DNA from: Muribaculaceae bacterium Isolate-013 (NCI)
GTDB taxonomy: Bacteria > Bacteroidota > Bacteroidia > Bacteroidales > Muribaculaceae
Direction: 5' to 3'
Assembly (NCBI GenBank): GCA_004102785.1
Contig: SCEJ01000034.1
Location: 1-33,632 of the forward strand
Length of the DNA: 33,632 nt
Within the stretch, counting starts at the first letter, position 1. Every line of letters begins with the position of its first letter. Positions 1 through 8,666 of the stretch are shown piece after piece. Both the position numbers and the translations under genes were made by a program. The notes beneath the pieces are model-generated. The model was not told the DNA's origin, made no database searches, and saw nothing but the letters and a program-made list of their open reading frames with translations.

Positions 1-124
1 TTTTGTCCTTAGCTTCCTTTCGATTCTCCTCACGGTAGACACCGTTGCCTCGGACTATGTGCTTCCCGCTATCGGGGCGCGCTCGGGACTTTCACCCGTT
101 AGATTATGCCCATGTCGGGCGAAC
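1..124 (-). mobile_element. Group II intron, 5' end (partial, runs off left edge)
   Basis: Read on the minus strand, the sequence from about 124 down to 1 has the look of the 5' part (domain I) of a bacterial group II intron. It begins GTTCG, close to the GUGYG consensus of group II 5' ends, and contains a CGGG-tgaaagt-CCCG hairpin, a CGGT-gtct-ACCG hairpin and the characteristic GAAAGGAAGC segment followed by an A-rich run. The catalytic domains and any reverse transcriptase gene would lie beyond the window edge, so mobility and subclass cannot be judged. The exact 5' splice site (124) is my best reading and could be off by a few bases. The identification rests on recalled motif similarity, not on a covariance search. 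Confidence 0.72.
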
Positions 125-130
125 GACCAA

Positions 131-167
131 TCGGGGCATGCAGCCGGGTGTCGGCTGCATGCCCCGA
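131..167. terminator. Perfect 16-bp hairpin, terminator-like, abutting the intron
   Basis: Positions 131-146 and 152-167 are perfect reverse complements (TCGGGGCATGCAGCCG arm) around a 5-base loop. The hairpin lies downstream of the small lipoprotein gene and the ligA operon on the minus strand, so it is probably their intrinsic terminator stem. The expected U-tract on the minus strand is replaced after six bases by the intron 5' end. Confidence 0.7.
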
Positions 168-198
168 AAGCATATAGATGATGTGAAAATCTCCGTGT

Positions 199-399
199 TT
201 ACTTCACAACGACCTTGAACATCCGGCCGCCGGCAGCAATCCGGCTCCGGCCGGAATCGAGCGATGCCACAGCCAGCGACAATTCCTCTGCCGACGCGGG
301 CCTGACGCCCTTGCCGGAACAGCCGCAGACTGCTCCGGCAAGTCCGATGCCGCACAGCACGATAATCATTAAATTGCGCAAACTTGTAAATCCGGTCAT
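199..399 (-). CDS. Small putative lipoprotein, 66 aa
   Basis: A 66-residue protein, starting at the second in-frame ATG (MTGFTSLRN...), has a short basic N-terminus, a hydrophobic stretch at about residues 10-24 and a plausible lipobox V-C-G-C with Cys27, followed by SGKG. This suggests export and lipid anchoring in the envelope. The rest is a short hydrophilic tail ending RMFKVVVK. I do not recognise a family. It lies 49 bases downstream of ligA on the same strand and just before a terminator hairpin, so it could be the last gene of the operon. An upstream in-frame ATG at 420 would add seven residues (MFLIGFL). The gene is short and the call rests on the signal and position only. Confidence 0.45.
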   Translation of the reverse strand: MTGFTSLRNLMIIVLCGIGLAGAVCGCSGKGVRPASAEELSLAVASLDSGRSRIAAGGRMFKVVVK

Positions 400-448
400 G
401 AGAAATCCAATAAGAAACATAAACGCACCGCAATATCAGGCAAAGCGG

Positions 449-2452
449 TCACTCCCCGATCATTTTCAGGAATGTATCTTCATCGACGAGGGGGATGCCG
501 AGCGAGGTCGCCTTGTCGCGCTTCGACGGGCCCATGTTGTCGCCGGCGAGCACAAAGTCGGTTTTCTTCGATATGGAGCCTACATTCTTCCCTCCGTTGC
601 GCTCAATTAGTTCCTTGTACTCATCGCGCGAATGGCGGGTGAATGTGCCCGAAATCACCACCGACTTCCCGGCCAGCAGGTCGGTCTGCCGCGCATCGTC
701 GGCCACAACGGCCTCCATCTGCAACCCGGCGGCGCGCAAACGTTCGACGATGGAGCGGTTTGCCGGATTTGCGAAATATTCGATTACAGAGTCGGCTATG
801 CGCGGACCTATATCCTTTGTGGCGGCAAGCTCGGCGGCAGATGCCTGCATCAGCAGGTCGATGGAGGGGAATGCCCGGGTGATTTTCTTTGCCACGGTAT
901 CCCCCACGAAAGGAATCGACAGGGCATAGACCACGCGATCGAACGGCACCGTTTTCGATGCCTCAAGCGAATCGAGCACCTTACGGGCCGAGCGCTCGCC
1001 GAAGCCCGGCAGACGCATCATATCGGCCATAGTGAGGTCATAGAGGTCGGCGATATTGCGCACCAGTCCGGCATTCATGAAGAGCTGGGCGGTCTCCTCG
1101 CCCACACCGTCGATGTTCATCATTTTTCGCCCCACGAAATGCTCCACGCGCCCGGCAATCTGCGGCGGGCAGCCGAATTTGTCGGGACACTGCCATGCGG
1201 CTTCCCCCTCCACACGCACCAGCGGCGCGCCGCAGGCGGGGCAATGGCTCACAAACTCCACCGGGAGCGCTCCCGGCCGGCGTCCGCTTTGGTCGACTCC
1301 GGTGATTTTTGGGATAATCTCTCCCCCTTTCTCCACATAGAGCATATCCCCTTCGTGAATGTCGAGGCTGCGGATTATATCCTCGTTGTGGAGCGAAGCC
1401 CGCTTCACAACGGTTCCCGACAACAACACCGGCTCGAGGTTCGCCACCGGGGTGACGATGCCCATGCGCCCTACCTCGAACGATACGAACCGCAGCTTTG
1501 TCAGCGCCCTTTCGGCCGCGAACTTATAGGCTATGGCCCATCGCGGCGACTTGGCGGTGAAACCCAGGTTGAGCTGCTGGCGGAGGGAATTGACCTTGAA
1601 CACCAGCCCGTCGGTGGCAACAGGGAGCTCCTTGCGCCGCACATCCCAGTGTGAGATAAAACTGTCGACCTCCTCGAGCGAATGGAGCCGGGTCATTATA
1701 TCCGACACCTTGAAGCCCCAGCGGCGGGCGGCCATCATGTTGTCGAAATGGTTGTCGGCAGGGAGCTCCGGCCCTATGAGGTAATAAAAATAGGCATCCA
1801 GCCCGCGGCGTGCCACCTCGCGGGTGTCGAGTGTCTTGAGAGTGCCGGCGGCGGCATTGCGCGGGTTGGCAAAGAGCGGCTCCTCGTTGAACTCGCGCTC
1901 GCGGTTGAGGCGCTCGAACTCCTTCCAGGGCATCAGAATCTCGCCTCGTATCTCAAAGAAACGCGGCCAGCCTTCGCCCTGGAGCTGAAGAGGTATCGAT
2001 TTGATGGTCTTAACATTGGCCGTAACCACATCGCCCCGTACGCCGTCGCCGCGCGTCACGGCCCGCACAAGGCGTCCGTCCTCATAGATGAGCGATATCG
2101 ATGTGCCGTCGAATTTCATTTCGCCCACAACATCAAACTCTTCGCCGCCAAGCCCCTGGCTCACACGGCCGAACCATTCATCGACCTCCCCGATAGAGTA
2201 TGTGTTGGAGAGCGACAGCATCGGGTGTATATGCTCTGCCGACTCGAACCCCTGCACAAGGTCGGACCCCACGCGCTGCGTAGGCGAAAGGGGGTCGGCA
2301 AATTCCGGATGCTCTTTCTCCAGCGCCTCAAGCTCTTTGAGGAGCATATCGAAATCGCGGTCGGAAATCTCCGGAGCGTTGAGCACGTAATAGTTATGGT
2401 TGTGGCGGTTAATCTCCCTGCGGAGCTCCTCGATGCGTTCGGCGGCGGTCAT
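449..2452 (-). CDS. ligA: NAD-dependent DNA ligase LigA
   Basis: The 667-residue product has the full architecture of bacterial NAD-dependent DNA ligase, which seals nicks during replication and repair using NAD+. The N-terminal Ia domain (HNHNYYV) is followed by the adenylation motif with catalytic Lys113 (EMKFDG). The OB fold comes next, then a four-cysteine zinc finger near residues 405-430 (CPACG ... CPDKFGCP), helix-hairpin-helix repeats ([18 protein letters not shown]) and a C-terminal BRCT domain over about the last 78 residues ([16 protein letters not shown]). Length is normal for the family. The start at 2452 ([10 protein letters not shown]) is chosen because family members begin close to this helix; an ORF extension upstream overlaps the preceding gene. 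It follows the DUF5063 gene by 4 bases, so the two are probably cotranscribed. Confidence 0.97.
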   Translation of the reverse strand: MTAAERIEELRREINRHNHNYYVLNAPEISDRDFDMLLKELEALEKEHPEFADPLSPTQRVGSDLVQGFESAEHIHPMLSLSNTYSIGEVDEWFGRVSQGLGGEEFDVVGEMKFDGTSISLIYEDGRLVRAVTRGDGVRGDVVTANVKTIKSIPLQLQGEGWPRFFEIRGEILMPWKEFERLNREREFNEEPLFANPRNAAAGTLKTLDTREVARRGLDAYFYYLIGPELPADNHFDNMMAARRWGFKVSDIMTRLHSLEEVDSFISHWDVRRKELPVATDGLVFKVNSLRQQLNLGFTAKSPRWAIAYKFAAERALTKLRFVSFEVGRMGIVTPVANLEPVLLSGTVVKRASLHNEDIIRSLDIHEGDMLYVEKGGEIIPKITGVDQSGRRPGALPVEFVSHCPACGAPLVRVEGEAAWQCPDKFGCPPQIAGRVEHFVGRKMMNIDGVGEETAQLFMNAGLVRNIADLYDLTMADMMRLPGFGERSARKVLDSLEASKTVPFDRVVYALSIPFVGDTVAKKITRAFPSIDLLMQASAAELAATKDIGPRIADSVIEYFANPANRSIVERLRAAGLQMEAVVADDARQTDLLAGKSVVISGTFTRHSRDEYKELIERNGGKNVGSISKKTDFVLAGDNMGPSKRDKATSLGIPLVDEDTFLKMIGE

Positions 2453-2456
2453 TGGG

Positions 2457-2975
2457 TCAGAATTCTTCGGTGTGGTTGTAGCGTAGATGATTAAGAGCAC
2501 GGAGCACATTGCAGAGTGTGGCGCTCCAGTAGGATCGGAAATCGTCGGTCATGGCGCTTACCGCCAGGGCCATTGTCTCGTCGGTGGCCTCGCTTGCCGT
2601 GTGCAGGAAATTGAACACCACCTGAAATATATCGGCCAACCCCTCCGAAACAGAGGCCGCCACAGGGGTGTCGGAGTACTTCATATCCTCCTCGAACACC
2701 TCCAGATATACATCGTCGGGGCCGAGCAGGGCCTCAACACTGCGGCGCACCGACTCGTAATAATCCTCGTCGAGCGCTTCGGCAAGATATGCCTCCTCCG
2801 GCTCCGTAACAGAGTCGGGACGCAGGTCGGTGGCCGATATATAGATGCGCGGCAGCAGGCGCAGCATACTGTCGACGAAACAGTCGCGCTCAGCTTCGCG
2901 CGCCGACTCCATGGCAATCCGGAATTCATTACACAATCCTATGAACGCCACTGTGTTGGGTCTTAACGAACTCAT
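2457..2975 (-). CDS. DUF5063 family protein
   Basis: A 172-residue, acidic, helix-rich cytoplasmic protein without signal peptide or membrane segment. The pattern of the N-terminus (FIGLCNEF...) and the C-terminus ([14 protein letters not shown] ... [14 protein letters not shown]) is that of the DUF5063 family, which is widespread in Bacteroidota and has no established function. It sits between nadD, which it overlaps by 4 bases, and ligA, which begins 4 bases after its stop. Cotranscription with these NAD-related genes is therefore likely: nadD makes the NAD precursor and LigA consumes NAD. Whether the protein acts in that pathway is not shown by the sequence. Confidence 0.8.
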   Translation of the reverse strand: MSSLRPNTVAFIGLCNEFRIAMESAREAERDCFVDSMLRLLPRIYISATDLRPDSVTEPEEAYLAEALDEDYYESVRRSVEALLGPDDVYLEVFEEDMKYSDTPVAASVSEGLADIFQVVFNFLHTASEATDETMALAVSAMTDDFRSYWSATLCNVLRALNHLRYNHTEEF

Positions 2976-3547
2976 AATTTTCTGTATAAATTATGTTGCA
3001 TAATATATCTATATACCTCCGGAGCCACCATATTGTTCACCGGCTCGCCGGCGGCCACGGCGCGGCGCACCATCGTTGACGACACCGGCAGCAGCGGCGC
3101 TCCGGGCAGAGTGTCGGCTCCGGTCACCGGGGGAGCGTCGGCTCCGCGGCGGTAGACTATCGGCGCGTAAAGGCGCGCCAGCTCGTCGGCATCGCGCCAG
3201 GAGGGGAAAATCTCCCAGTTATCCTGCCCTATGATGAGGCGGAAGCGAGTGTCGGGATACAGCTCCGCGAGGCGCCGCATGGTGTCGATGGTATAGGACG
3301 GACGTGGCATCGAAAGCTCCACATCGCAGGCTTTCAGACACTCATACCCGTCTACTGCGAGACGGAGCATGGCCCAGCGGTCGGCATCAGGGGCAAGCTC
3401 CGCGGGGTTATGCTTGAGCGGATTGAGCGGGGAGAGCACCATCCATACCTCATCGGCCATACCCGCCTCCACTACCGCTGAGGCCAGGGCGGTATGCCCC
3501 AGATGCGGCGGGTTGAACGAGCCGCCGAAAATCCCTACCGTGGTCAC
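2972..3547 (-). CDS. nadD: Nicotinate-nucleotide adenylyltransferase NadD
   Basis: A 191-residue nucleotidyltransferase of the NadD type, which converts nicotinate mononucleotide and ATP to deamido-NAD in NAD synthesis. The N-terminal GIFGGSFNPPHLGH (residues 5-18) carries the (T/H)xGH-type nucleotide-binding signature, and the C-terminal part has SSTMVR, corresponding to the ISSTxxR motif. Internal LIIGQDNWEIFPSW is also typical of the family. Length is normal. The start ATG overlaps the stop of gmk by four bases, and the 3' end overlaps the DUF5063 gene by four, indicating translational coupling in one operon. Confidence 0.95.
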   Translation of the reverse strand: MTTVGIFGGSFNPPHLGHTALASAVVEAGMADEVWMVLSPLNPLKHNPAELAPDADRWAMLRLAVDGYECLKACDVELSMPRPSYTIDTMRRLAELYPDTRFRLIIGQDNWEIFPSWRDADELARLYAPIVYRRGADAPPVTGADTLPGAPLLPVSSTMVRRAVAAGEPVNNMVAPEVYRYIMQHNLYRKL

Positions 3548-4116
3548 CGTGCCAGGAAGTCGCCGATGATTTTCTCCACCTGAGCGATAGCGCGGGGGAG
3601 CTCGTCGTTGGTCACCACATAGTCGAAGCGGTCGCGGAAACCGAGCTCATACTCGGCGCGGCCCACACGCTCCTCTATGGCCTCGGGCGAATCGCTGCCG
3701 CGCTGGTTGAGACGGCGGCGCAGCTCGTCGACCGACGGCGGCTCGATGAAGATGCTCACGGCATCGTCGCCGAACTGCTCGCGTACATTTACGCCGCCAT
3801 GCACATCGATGTCGAGTATCACGTTGTGGCCGCTCTCCACGCGGTTCTGTATCTCGGAGCGCAGAGTGCCATAGTAGCGGCCGGGGTAAACCTGCTCGTA
3901 TTCCACAAAAGCATTCTGGGCTATGAGGTCATGAAACTCCTGGTCGGAAAGGAAGTGATAGTTCACCCCGTTGACCTCGCCGGCACGCGGCTTGCGGTTT
4001 GTGGCCGATACGGAGAATTCCATCGGGAGCTCCCCGCGGTCCATTATATCGCCTATAATCGTTGATTTGCCGCAACCCGAGGGGGCGGAGATTATTATAA
4101 GTTTCCCTTTTTTCAT
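3544..4116 (-). CDS. gmk: Guanylate kinase Gmk
   Basis: A 190-residue guanylate kinase that phosphorylates GMP to GDP with ATP. The P-loop is at residues 10-19 (SAPSGCGKST). The GMP-binding region follows, with SATNRKPRAGEVNGVNYHF, then the EYEQVYPGRYYGT segment, and the DIDVHGG strand that corresponds to the conserved DIDxQG motif. Length is normal. The gene is the second in the yicC-gmk-nadD cluster; yicC next to gmk is a very common bacterial arrangement. It overlaps nadD by 4 bases and lies 21 bases downstream of yicC. Confidence 0.96.
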   Translation of the reverse strand: MKKGKLIIISAPSGCGKSTIIGDIMDRGELPMEFSVSATNRKPRAGEVNGVNYHFLSDQEFHDLIAQNAFVEYEQVYPGRYYGTLRSEIQNRVESGHNVILDIDVHGGVNVREQFGDDAVSIFIEPPSVDELRRRLNQRGSDSPEAIEERVGRAEYELGFRDRFDYVVTNDELPRAIAQVEKIIGDFLAR

Positions 4117-4137
4117 CGTTTATATCAGGTTTGTAGG

Positions 4138-5013
4138 TTACATGGCATTGAGCACCTGCTCCTTGATCTGTTCGAGCTCGTCCTTCATCTTCACAACGAG
4201 AATCTGCATCTCGGCGTGGTTGCTCTTCGAGCCGAGGGTATTGATTTCGCGCCCCATTTCCTGCGAGATGAACCCGAGCTTCTTGCCCTGGCCGGGAGCG
4301 CCGTCAAGGGTTTCCAGGAAGTAACGCAGGTGCTGGGCCAGACGCTGCTTTTCTTCGTTGACATCGAGCTTCTCGATGTAGAAAATCATCTCCTGCTCCA
4401 GGCGTCCCTTGTCGTACTGCACCTGAGGTATAGACTTCAGCCCCTCCTCGATGCGCGCGTAGATTTTCGCCACGCGTTCGCTCTCGTAGCGGGGCACTTC
4501 GGCCAGCAGTTCCGTGATACGGGCTATGCGGCAGCGGAAAAAGTCGTCGAGTTTTTTCCCTTCCACGGCACGGTATTCCATCAGTTGCTCCACGGCGCGG
4601 CTCACACCGTCGAGAATGGCGGCGCGCTCATCATCGGAAAGCTCGGCCACGGCCTCCCCTTTTACGGTGTCGGAGAAACGCAGCAGCACCGAATACCAGT
4701 CGGACGGCTCGGGTATGCCAAGACGCTCCGAGGCTGCCATAATCTGAGCCTTATAGGCCGCCATCGCCTCCACGTTGAGCTGCACGGCGCCCTCGTTGCC
4801 GATATTCTCCACATACATCGTAAGCTCGGCCTTGCCGCGCTCAAGGCGTCGGGCGGCGATGGCCCGCATATCCGACTCTATGGAGCGATAGCCCGCCGGC
4901 ACACGCATCGTCAAATCCAACTGTTTGGAGTTAAGCGACTTTACCTCAAATGTAAATTTCTTGTTATTGAATTCGACAACGGCGCTGCCGAAACCTGTCA
5001 TTGATAATACCAT
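4138..5013 (-). CDS. yicC: YicC/YloC family endoribonuclease
   Basis: A 291-residue protein with the family's N-terminal SMTGFG motif (residues 4-9), the EVKSLNSKQLDL segment, and the C-terminal block LGFISQEMGREINTLGSKS that marks the YicC C-terminal domain. Members in E. coli and B. subtilis have been reported as endoribonucleases acting on RNA in the cytoplasm. The start at 5013 (MVLSMTGFG) matches the usual M-x-x-SMTGFG beginning; a longer in-frame start at 5043 adds ten residues that do not fit the family. It is the first gene of the minus-strand operon with gmk, and a promoter box lies about 55-60 bases upstream. Confidence 0.93.
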   Translation of the reverse strand: MVLSMTGFGSAVVEFNNKKFTFEVKSLNSKQLDLTMRVPAGYRSIESDMRAIAARRLERGKAELTMYVENIGNEGAVQLNVEAMAAYKAQIMAASERLGIPEPSDWYSVLLRFSDTVKGEAVAELSDDERAAILDGVSRAVEQLMEYRAVEGKKLDDFFRCRIARITELLAEVPRYESERVAKIYARIEEGLKSIPQVQYDKGRLEQEMIFYIEKLDVNEEKQRLAQHLRYFLETLDGAPGQGKKLGFISQEMGREINTLGSKSNHAEMQILVVKMKDELEQIKEQVLNAM

Positions 5014-5065
5014 GGTAAGTAACTCTATAACGTCACGCCGCAACAGTTCACGGCGATTCCAACGG

Positions 5066-5098
5066 CAAAGTTAACAAAATTTCATAAATACGCCCCAA
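5066..5098 (-). promoter_or_regulatory. Candidate promoter of the yicC-gmk-nadD-DUF5063-ligA operon
   Basis: On the minus strand TAACTTTG (5066-5073) matches the Bacteroidota -7 consensus TAnnTTTG exactly. A TTGG at 5095-5098, 21 bases further upstream, is a weak match to the -33 TTTG box. The position fits transcription of yicC from a leader of about 50 bases. Confidence 0.6.
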
Positions 5099-5147
5099 TA
5101 TCCCATCAAAAATTCACGCGGCATTCCACAACTCTTTCCTAAAAAAA

Positions 5148-5178
5148 TTTGCTCTATCGAAATTTATTCTTAACTTTG
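5148..5178 (+). promoter_or_regulatory. Promoter of the large secreted protein gene
   Basis: TTTG at 5148-5151 and TAACTTTG at 5171-5178 are separated by 19 bases, an exact fit to the Bacteroidota housekeeping promoter (TTTG - N19-21 - TAnnTTTG). The predicted leader to the ATG at 5281 is about 95 bases. The promoter shows that the longer reading frame starting at 5149 is not used in full and supports the start at 5281. Confidence 0.8.
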
Positions 5179-5280
5179 GCATCGTCTCCGAGGAGTTATC
5201 ATGACTTTTACAGGATAACGCTGTCAACAGGAAAAACACGAGCCAAATTCAATTTTTGTCACATATTTAATACCGTATCA

Positions 5281-8200
5281 ATGAAAAGAAGCAACACACT
5301 CTTCGGAGCGCTAATGCTCGCAACGGTGCTCTCGGCATCACATGCCACCGAGCCGATGGTGTCATACACCCCTACCGAGACCGAAGCGGCCCTTTTCACT
5401 GTGGCTGACAACAATCACGACAACGTGACATGGGGTTTCCACAATGAAACGAAGACCAACAAGCAGACGGTGTTCTACTCAAACGTGGCCAAGAACGATG
5501 ACGCGTCGTCCGAACGGCCTTATGACGACTGGCTGTTCATGCCGGCCATCGACTTCTCGGACGCAAATGCGCTGTACGAACTGAAATTCGATGCGGCCCG
5601 CAGCACATTTTCAAGCTACTACGGGCTTGACGAGGTTTTTGAAGTGAGACTCGGAAACGCTCCAAACGCCCAGGCCATGACCGAACTGATCATCGGCGAC
5701 ACACATATCACCAAGGAAAACAACAAGGACGGCAAACTCAAGCCCTTCTCGCAGATGTTTTCTGTGCCCGGTGCGGGCCAGTATTACATCGGCTTCCATA
5801 TAATATCGTCGAATGACAAGTCTCTGGGCATTTACCTGGCCAATATCTCAGTGACCAAGCAGCAGGCCACTGTCGATGCACCGGCCAGCGTGACAAACAT
5901 AGCCGCCACACCTGGGCGTAACGGTGAACTGACCGCCTCGCTGGTATTCTACATGCCTGACAAGGATGTAAAAGGCAATGACCTGCCGGCCGATGTTGTG
6001 GTGCGCGCCGTGGCCTCATCGGGGGTCGACACCAAGGAAACCACCGGTGCTCCGGGCGCCACATGCATGATAGCAGACCTCGCCACAGTACAAGGTGTCA
6101 ACGAAATAACCATGACCACGTTCATAGATGAAAACTGCGGCCAGTCGGCTACAGTACAGGTCTACACCGGCGTGAGCATACCGGGGGCTGTGACAAATAC
6201 CCGGTGCAAAGCCTCCGACGACAACATGACTCTACGATTCGAGTGGGATCCGCCCACACGCACAGCCGACGGCCTTGGATTCGTATCGCCCACCGGCAAC
6301 ACTTACATAATCTATGAGGAACTCATGAACAATATCATGGGTATGGACACCTACTACTGGAACGAAATCGGGCCGCTCCCCACGGATCAGACCTTCTACG
6401 AGACGGCAATGCCCGACGACGGCATCCAGCGCCGTGTCAAAATCGGTGTGGTATGCAAAAACGCCGCCGGTGTGAACAACCAGGTAGTCACCCCCATCGC
6501 AGGTCTGGGAGGGCGCCCGTACACACTTCCGATGATTGAGGACTTCACCGGCTGCTCGTCAACAGAGTTCAACTATAACCCGATAACCAATTGGGATATC
6601 AATACCGACTACACAGGCCAGACCTGGACTGTCAACGACCCTGCGATCATTGACCAGAAATATAATATCGGCCATAAGCCGGCGCTTATTTTCAGCAACC
6701 ATGTGGGCACACGCACCCGCGTGTCAGTGCCTAAATTCTCTACCAAGGGCACCACAGCCCCCACGGCGAAACTGATGATATACATGGGCGAGGTGACACC
6801 CGACCTGGCGCTGTACGCCCAGACACTCGAAAAAGACTGGTTCAAGGTCAGCGACATAACAATTGACCGCACCGCAGAGAAATACACTCTTGTAGACATA
6901 CCTCTGGGCGACGACTGCGCCGACCAGCCCTGGGTACTTCTCTCATTCGACGGATATTTCGACCCTGAGGACTACCAGATCGGCTTCATCTCGGAATACA
7001 CTGTCATCAACTCGCTCGAAACCGACCTGGGTGTATATTCACTGACCGGCGAATCGCCTGTTATCGGTCAGCCCGAGTGTTTTTCCGCTACCGTCTACAA
7101 TCCCGGGCGCAACGACGCCTCAATCACCGCCGCCACATTTGAAATCGAGCAGGACGGCAGGATCATAGCATCGGGAAATGCCACACTCCCGGTGGCCCCC
7201 GTGGAGCCGCTCAGCACGTACGACTTCTTGTGGGATTTCACCCCTGAGCCGCAGATGCTCGGTCAGGCTACCCTGAATTTCAGAATCGATGTGGAAGGCG
7301 ACGGCGACCAGACCAACAACCTCATGTCACTTCCCATCGTTATAAAAAGCGGCGGTAAAGTAATGGTGCACGACCTTGCAGCTACGGAAACGCCATCAGG
7401 CGTGGTTCTGACATGGAATGAACCGGCAGCCAACCTCCTTACGGAAGGTTTCGAGAACGAGCCTCCGTTTGAACGCACCGATATGATTGCCGGCTTCACC
7501 GTTATCGACGGCGACAAATACCAGACATGGAATTTCGGCGAAAAAGACCCTATGGGTGGCGCACCACGCTCATGGACCGTGTGGGACGGTCCCACCATGA
7601 AACAGCGCTACGGCGAAGCCTACCTGCCTTTCGGCGGCGACCGCTACCTGATGGCCAACTGCCCGGGCGATGAGCTTGATATCCCCCCGGTGGCCGACGA
7701 CTGGCTAATATCGCCCGAAATCAACGGACTGTCGTACATCACTTTCCAGGCACGCCCGGTGAGCGACCTCTATGGCGACGAGACCCTCGACGTAATGTAT
7801 TCCACAACTACAGCCGACCGCGAATCGTTCCAGCTTCTCGAACGGATGAAAGTATCGGTAAGCCTGACCGAAACACCTTCGGGAACAATGATCGCCTACA
7901 AACGGATGACCTCGGAACTGCCAGCCGACGCCCGCTACTTCGCATTGAGGTATGCATCGCACGATGTGTTCGGCATAATGCTCGATGACCTGGAATATGC
8001 CCCCGCATCGGCCGACAAAGGGATAAACGGATATAACATCTACCGCGACGGCAATCTCATAGCCGAGAATGCCCCCGCCGGAGGCAGCTTCACCGATACC
8101 GACGTTACCAACGGCACACCGCATACATATACGGTATTCCCGCTGACTTCAGGCGACAACGGCGCCATGTCCAATCAGGCACATATCAACGGCGGATCGG

Positions 8201-8418
8201 CTATCGAGGCCGCCGGCATATCGGAGCCAGTCTCTGTAAAGGCGATTGACGGATACATCCGCATCGAAACTGACAGGGAAACCGCCATCAAGGTTATCGG
8301 AGCCACCGGCGCCGTTGTGGCAACAGCCTCCGTGAACGGCACGACTGATATACCCGCCGCAGCCGGCATCTACATCGTGACAACCCCGGCATCCGTCCAC
8401 AAAGTAGCGGTGAGATAA
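5281..8418 (+). CDS. Large secreted adhesin-like protein with KVAVR C-terminal tail
   Basis: A 1045-residue exported protein. The start at 5281 gives a clean signal peptide (MKRSNTLFGALML...ASHA). Segments resembling the choice-of-anchor J (cleaved adhesin/MAM-like) fold occur near residues 60-200 (YDDWLFMPAIDF), in the middle at about 415-580, and near 720-905 (ADDWLISPEING, then ISFQARP-like TFQARPVSD). Fibronectin type III-like stretches lie between them (SVTNIAATPGRNGELTASL; MVHDLAATETPSGVVLTW). The final 70 residues form a small beta domain ending GIYIVTTPASVHKVAVR, the pattern of type A C-terminal sorting domains of the type IX secretion system. A surface or secreted binding role is inferred; the ligand is unknown. 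It is transcribed alone, between its own promoter and a terminator. Confidence 0.85.
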   Translation: MKRSNTLFGALMLATVLSASHATEPMVSYTPTETEAALFTVADNNHDNVTWGFHNETKTNKQTVFYSNVAKNDDASSERPYDDWLFMPAIDFSDANALYELKFDAARSTFSSYYGLDEVFEVRLGNAPNAQAMTELIIGDTHITKENNKDGKLKPFSQMFSVPGAGQYYIGFHIISSNDKSLGIYLANISVTKQQATVDAPASVTNIAATPGRNGELTASLVFYMPDKDVKGNDLPADVVVRAVASSGVDTKETTGAPGATCMIADLATVQGVNEITMTTFIDENCGQSATVQVYTGVSIPGAVTNTRCKASDDNMTLRFEWDPPTRTADGLGFVSPTGNTYIIYEELMNNIMGMDTYYWNEIGPLPTDQTFYETAMPDDGIQRRVKIGVVCKNAAGVNNQVVTPIAGLGGRPYTLPMIEDFTGCSSTEFNYNPITNWDINTDYTGQTWTVNDPAIIDQKYNIGHKPALIFSNHVGTRTRVSVPKFSTKGTTAPTAKLMIYMGEVTPDLALYAQTLEKDWFKVSDITIDRTAEKYTLVDIPLGDDCADQPWVLLSFDGYFDPEDYQIGFISEYTVINSLETDLGVYSLTGESPVIGQPECFSATVYNPGRNDASITAATFEIEQDGRIIASGNATLPVAPVEPLSTYDFLWDFTPEPQMLGQATLNFRIDVEGDGDQTNNLMSLPIVIKSGGKVMVHDLAATETPSGVVLTWNEPAANLLTEGFENEPPFERTDMIAGFTVIDGDKYQTWNFGEKDPMGGAPRSWTVWDGPTMKQRYGEAYLPFGGDRYLMANCPGDELDIPPVADDWLISPEINGLSYITFQARPVSDLYGDETLDVMYSTTTADRESFQLLERMKVSVSLTETPSGTMIAYKRMTSELPADARYFALRYASHDVFGIMLDDLEYAPASADKGINGYNIYRDGNLIAENAPAGGSFTDTDVTNGTPHTYTVFPLTSGDNGAMSNQAHINGGSAIEAAGISEPVSVKAIDGYIRIETDRETAIKVIGATGAVVATASVNGTTDIPAAAGIYIVTTPASVHKVAVR

Positions 8419-8442
8419 CACTTCCCTTCCTGAACCCACCGT

Positions 8443-8488
8443 ATCCGCCCCGCGATCTGTATGCATTCTTTCAGATCGCGGGGCGGAT
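8443..8488 (+). terminator. Intrinsic terminator after the secreted protein gene
   Basis: A perfect 17-bp stem (8443-8459 with 8472-8488, arm ATCCGCCCCGCGATCTG) with a 12-base loop begins 25 bases after the stop at 8418. The following T-rich stretch is short and interrupted, so termination efficiency is uncertain, but stem strength and position support the call. Confidence 0.75.
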
Positions 8489-8597
8489 TCTGCTATATAA
8501 GACGCAAGAGCACACCTTATAAATCGCTCCTGACAGATATGTTTCCGGCTAAAAACCACTGCCGGCGCCTGTGGATTGTGAAAATTTTCAAGTGAAG

Positions 8598-8631
8598 ATT
8601 GCTGTAAAACGGGAAGAAAGTGTTAAATTTG
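8598..8631 (+). promoter_or_regulatory. Candidate promoter of the GH3-family gene
   Basis: TAAATTTG at 8624-8631 fits the Bacteroidota -7 box, with ATTG at 8598-8601 as a weak -33 box at 22 bases. It lies 35 bases before the ATG at 8667 and overlaps the 5' extension of the reading frame, which argues that translation does not begin at the upstream ATG at 8571. Confidence 0.55.
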
Positions 8632-8666
8632 TAGGATATTTGTCCCAAGGAATACAAACAACCGAG

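Noticed and set aside
104-433. A 109-residue minus-strand frame across the intron end and the lipoprotein gene
   Set aside because: It crosses the intron 5' end and hairpin and overlaps the lipoprotein gene in another frame; composition is arginine-rich noise.
632-2494. Long plus-strand reading frames opposite ligA
   Set aside because: They are antisense to a gene with clear family motifs and arise from GC-rich codon usage; they show no signal, fold or motif of their own.
4216-5004. A 262-residue plus-strand frame opposite yicC
   Set aside because: It lies wholly within yicC on the other strand and has no recognisable domain.
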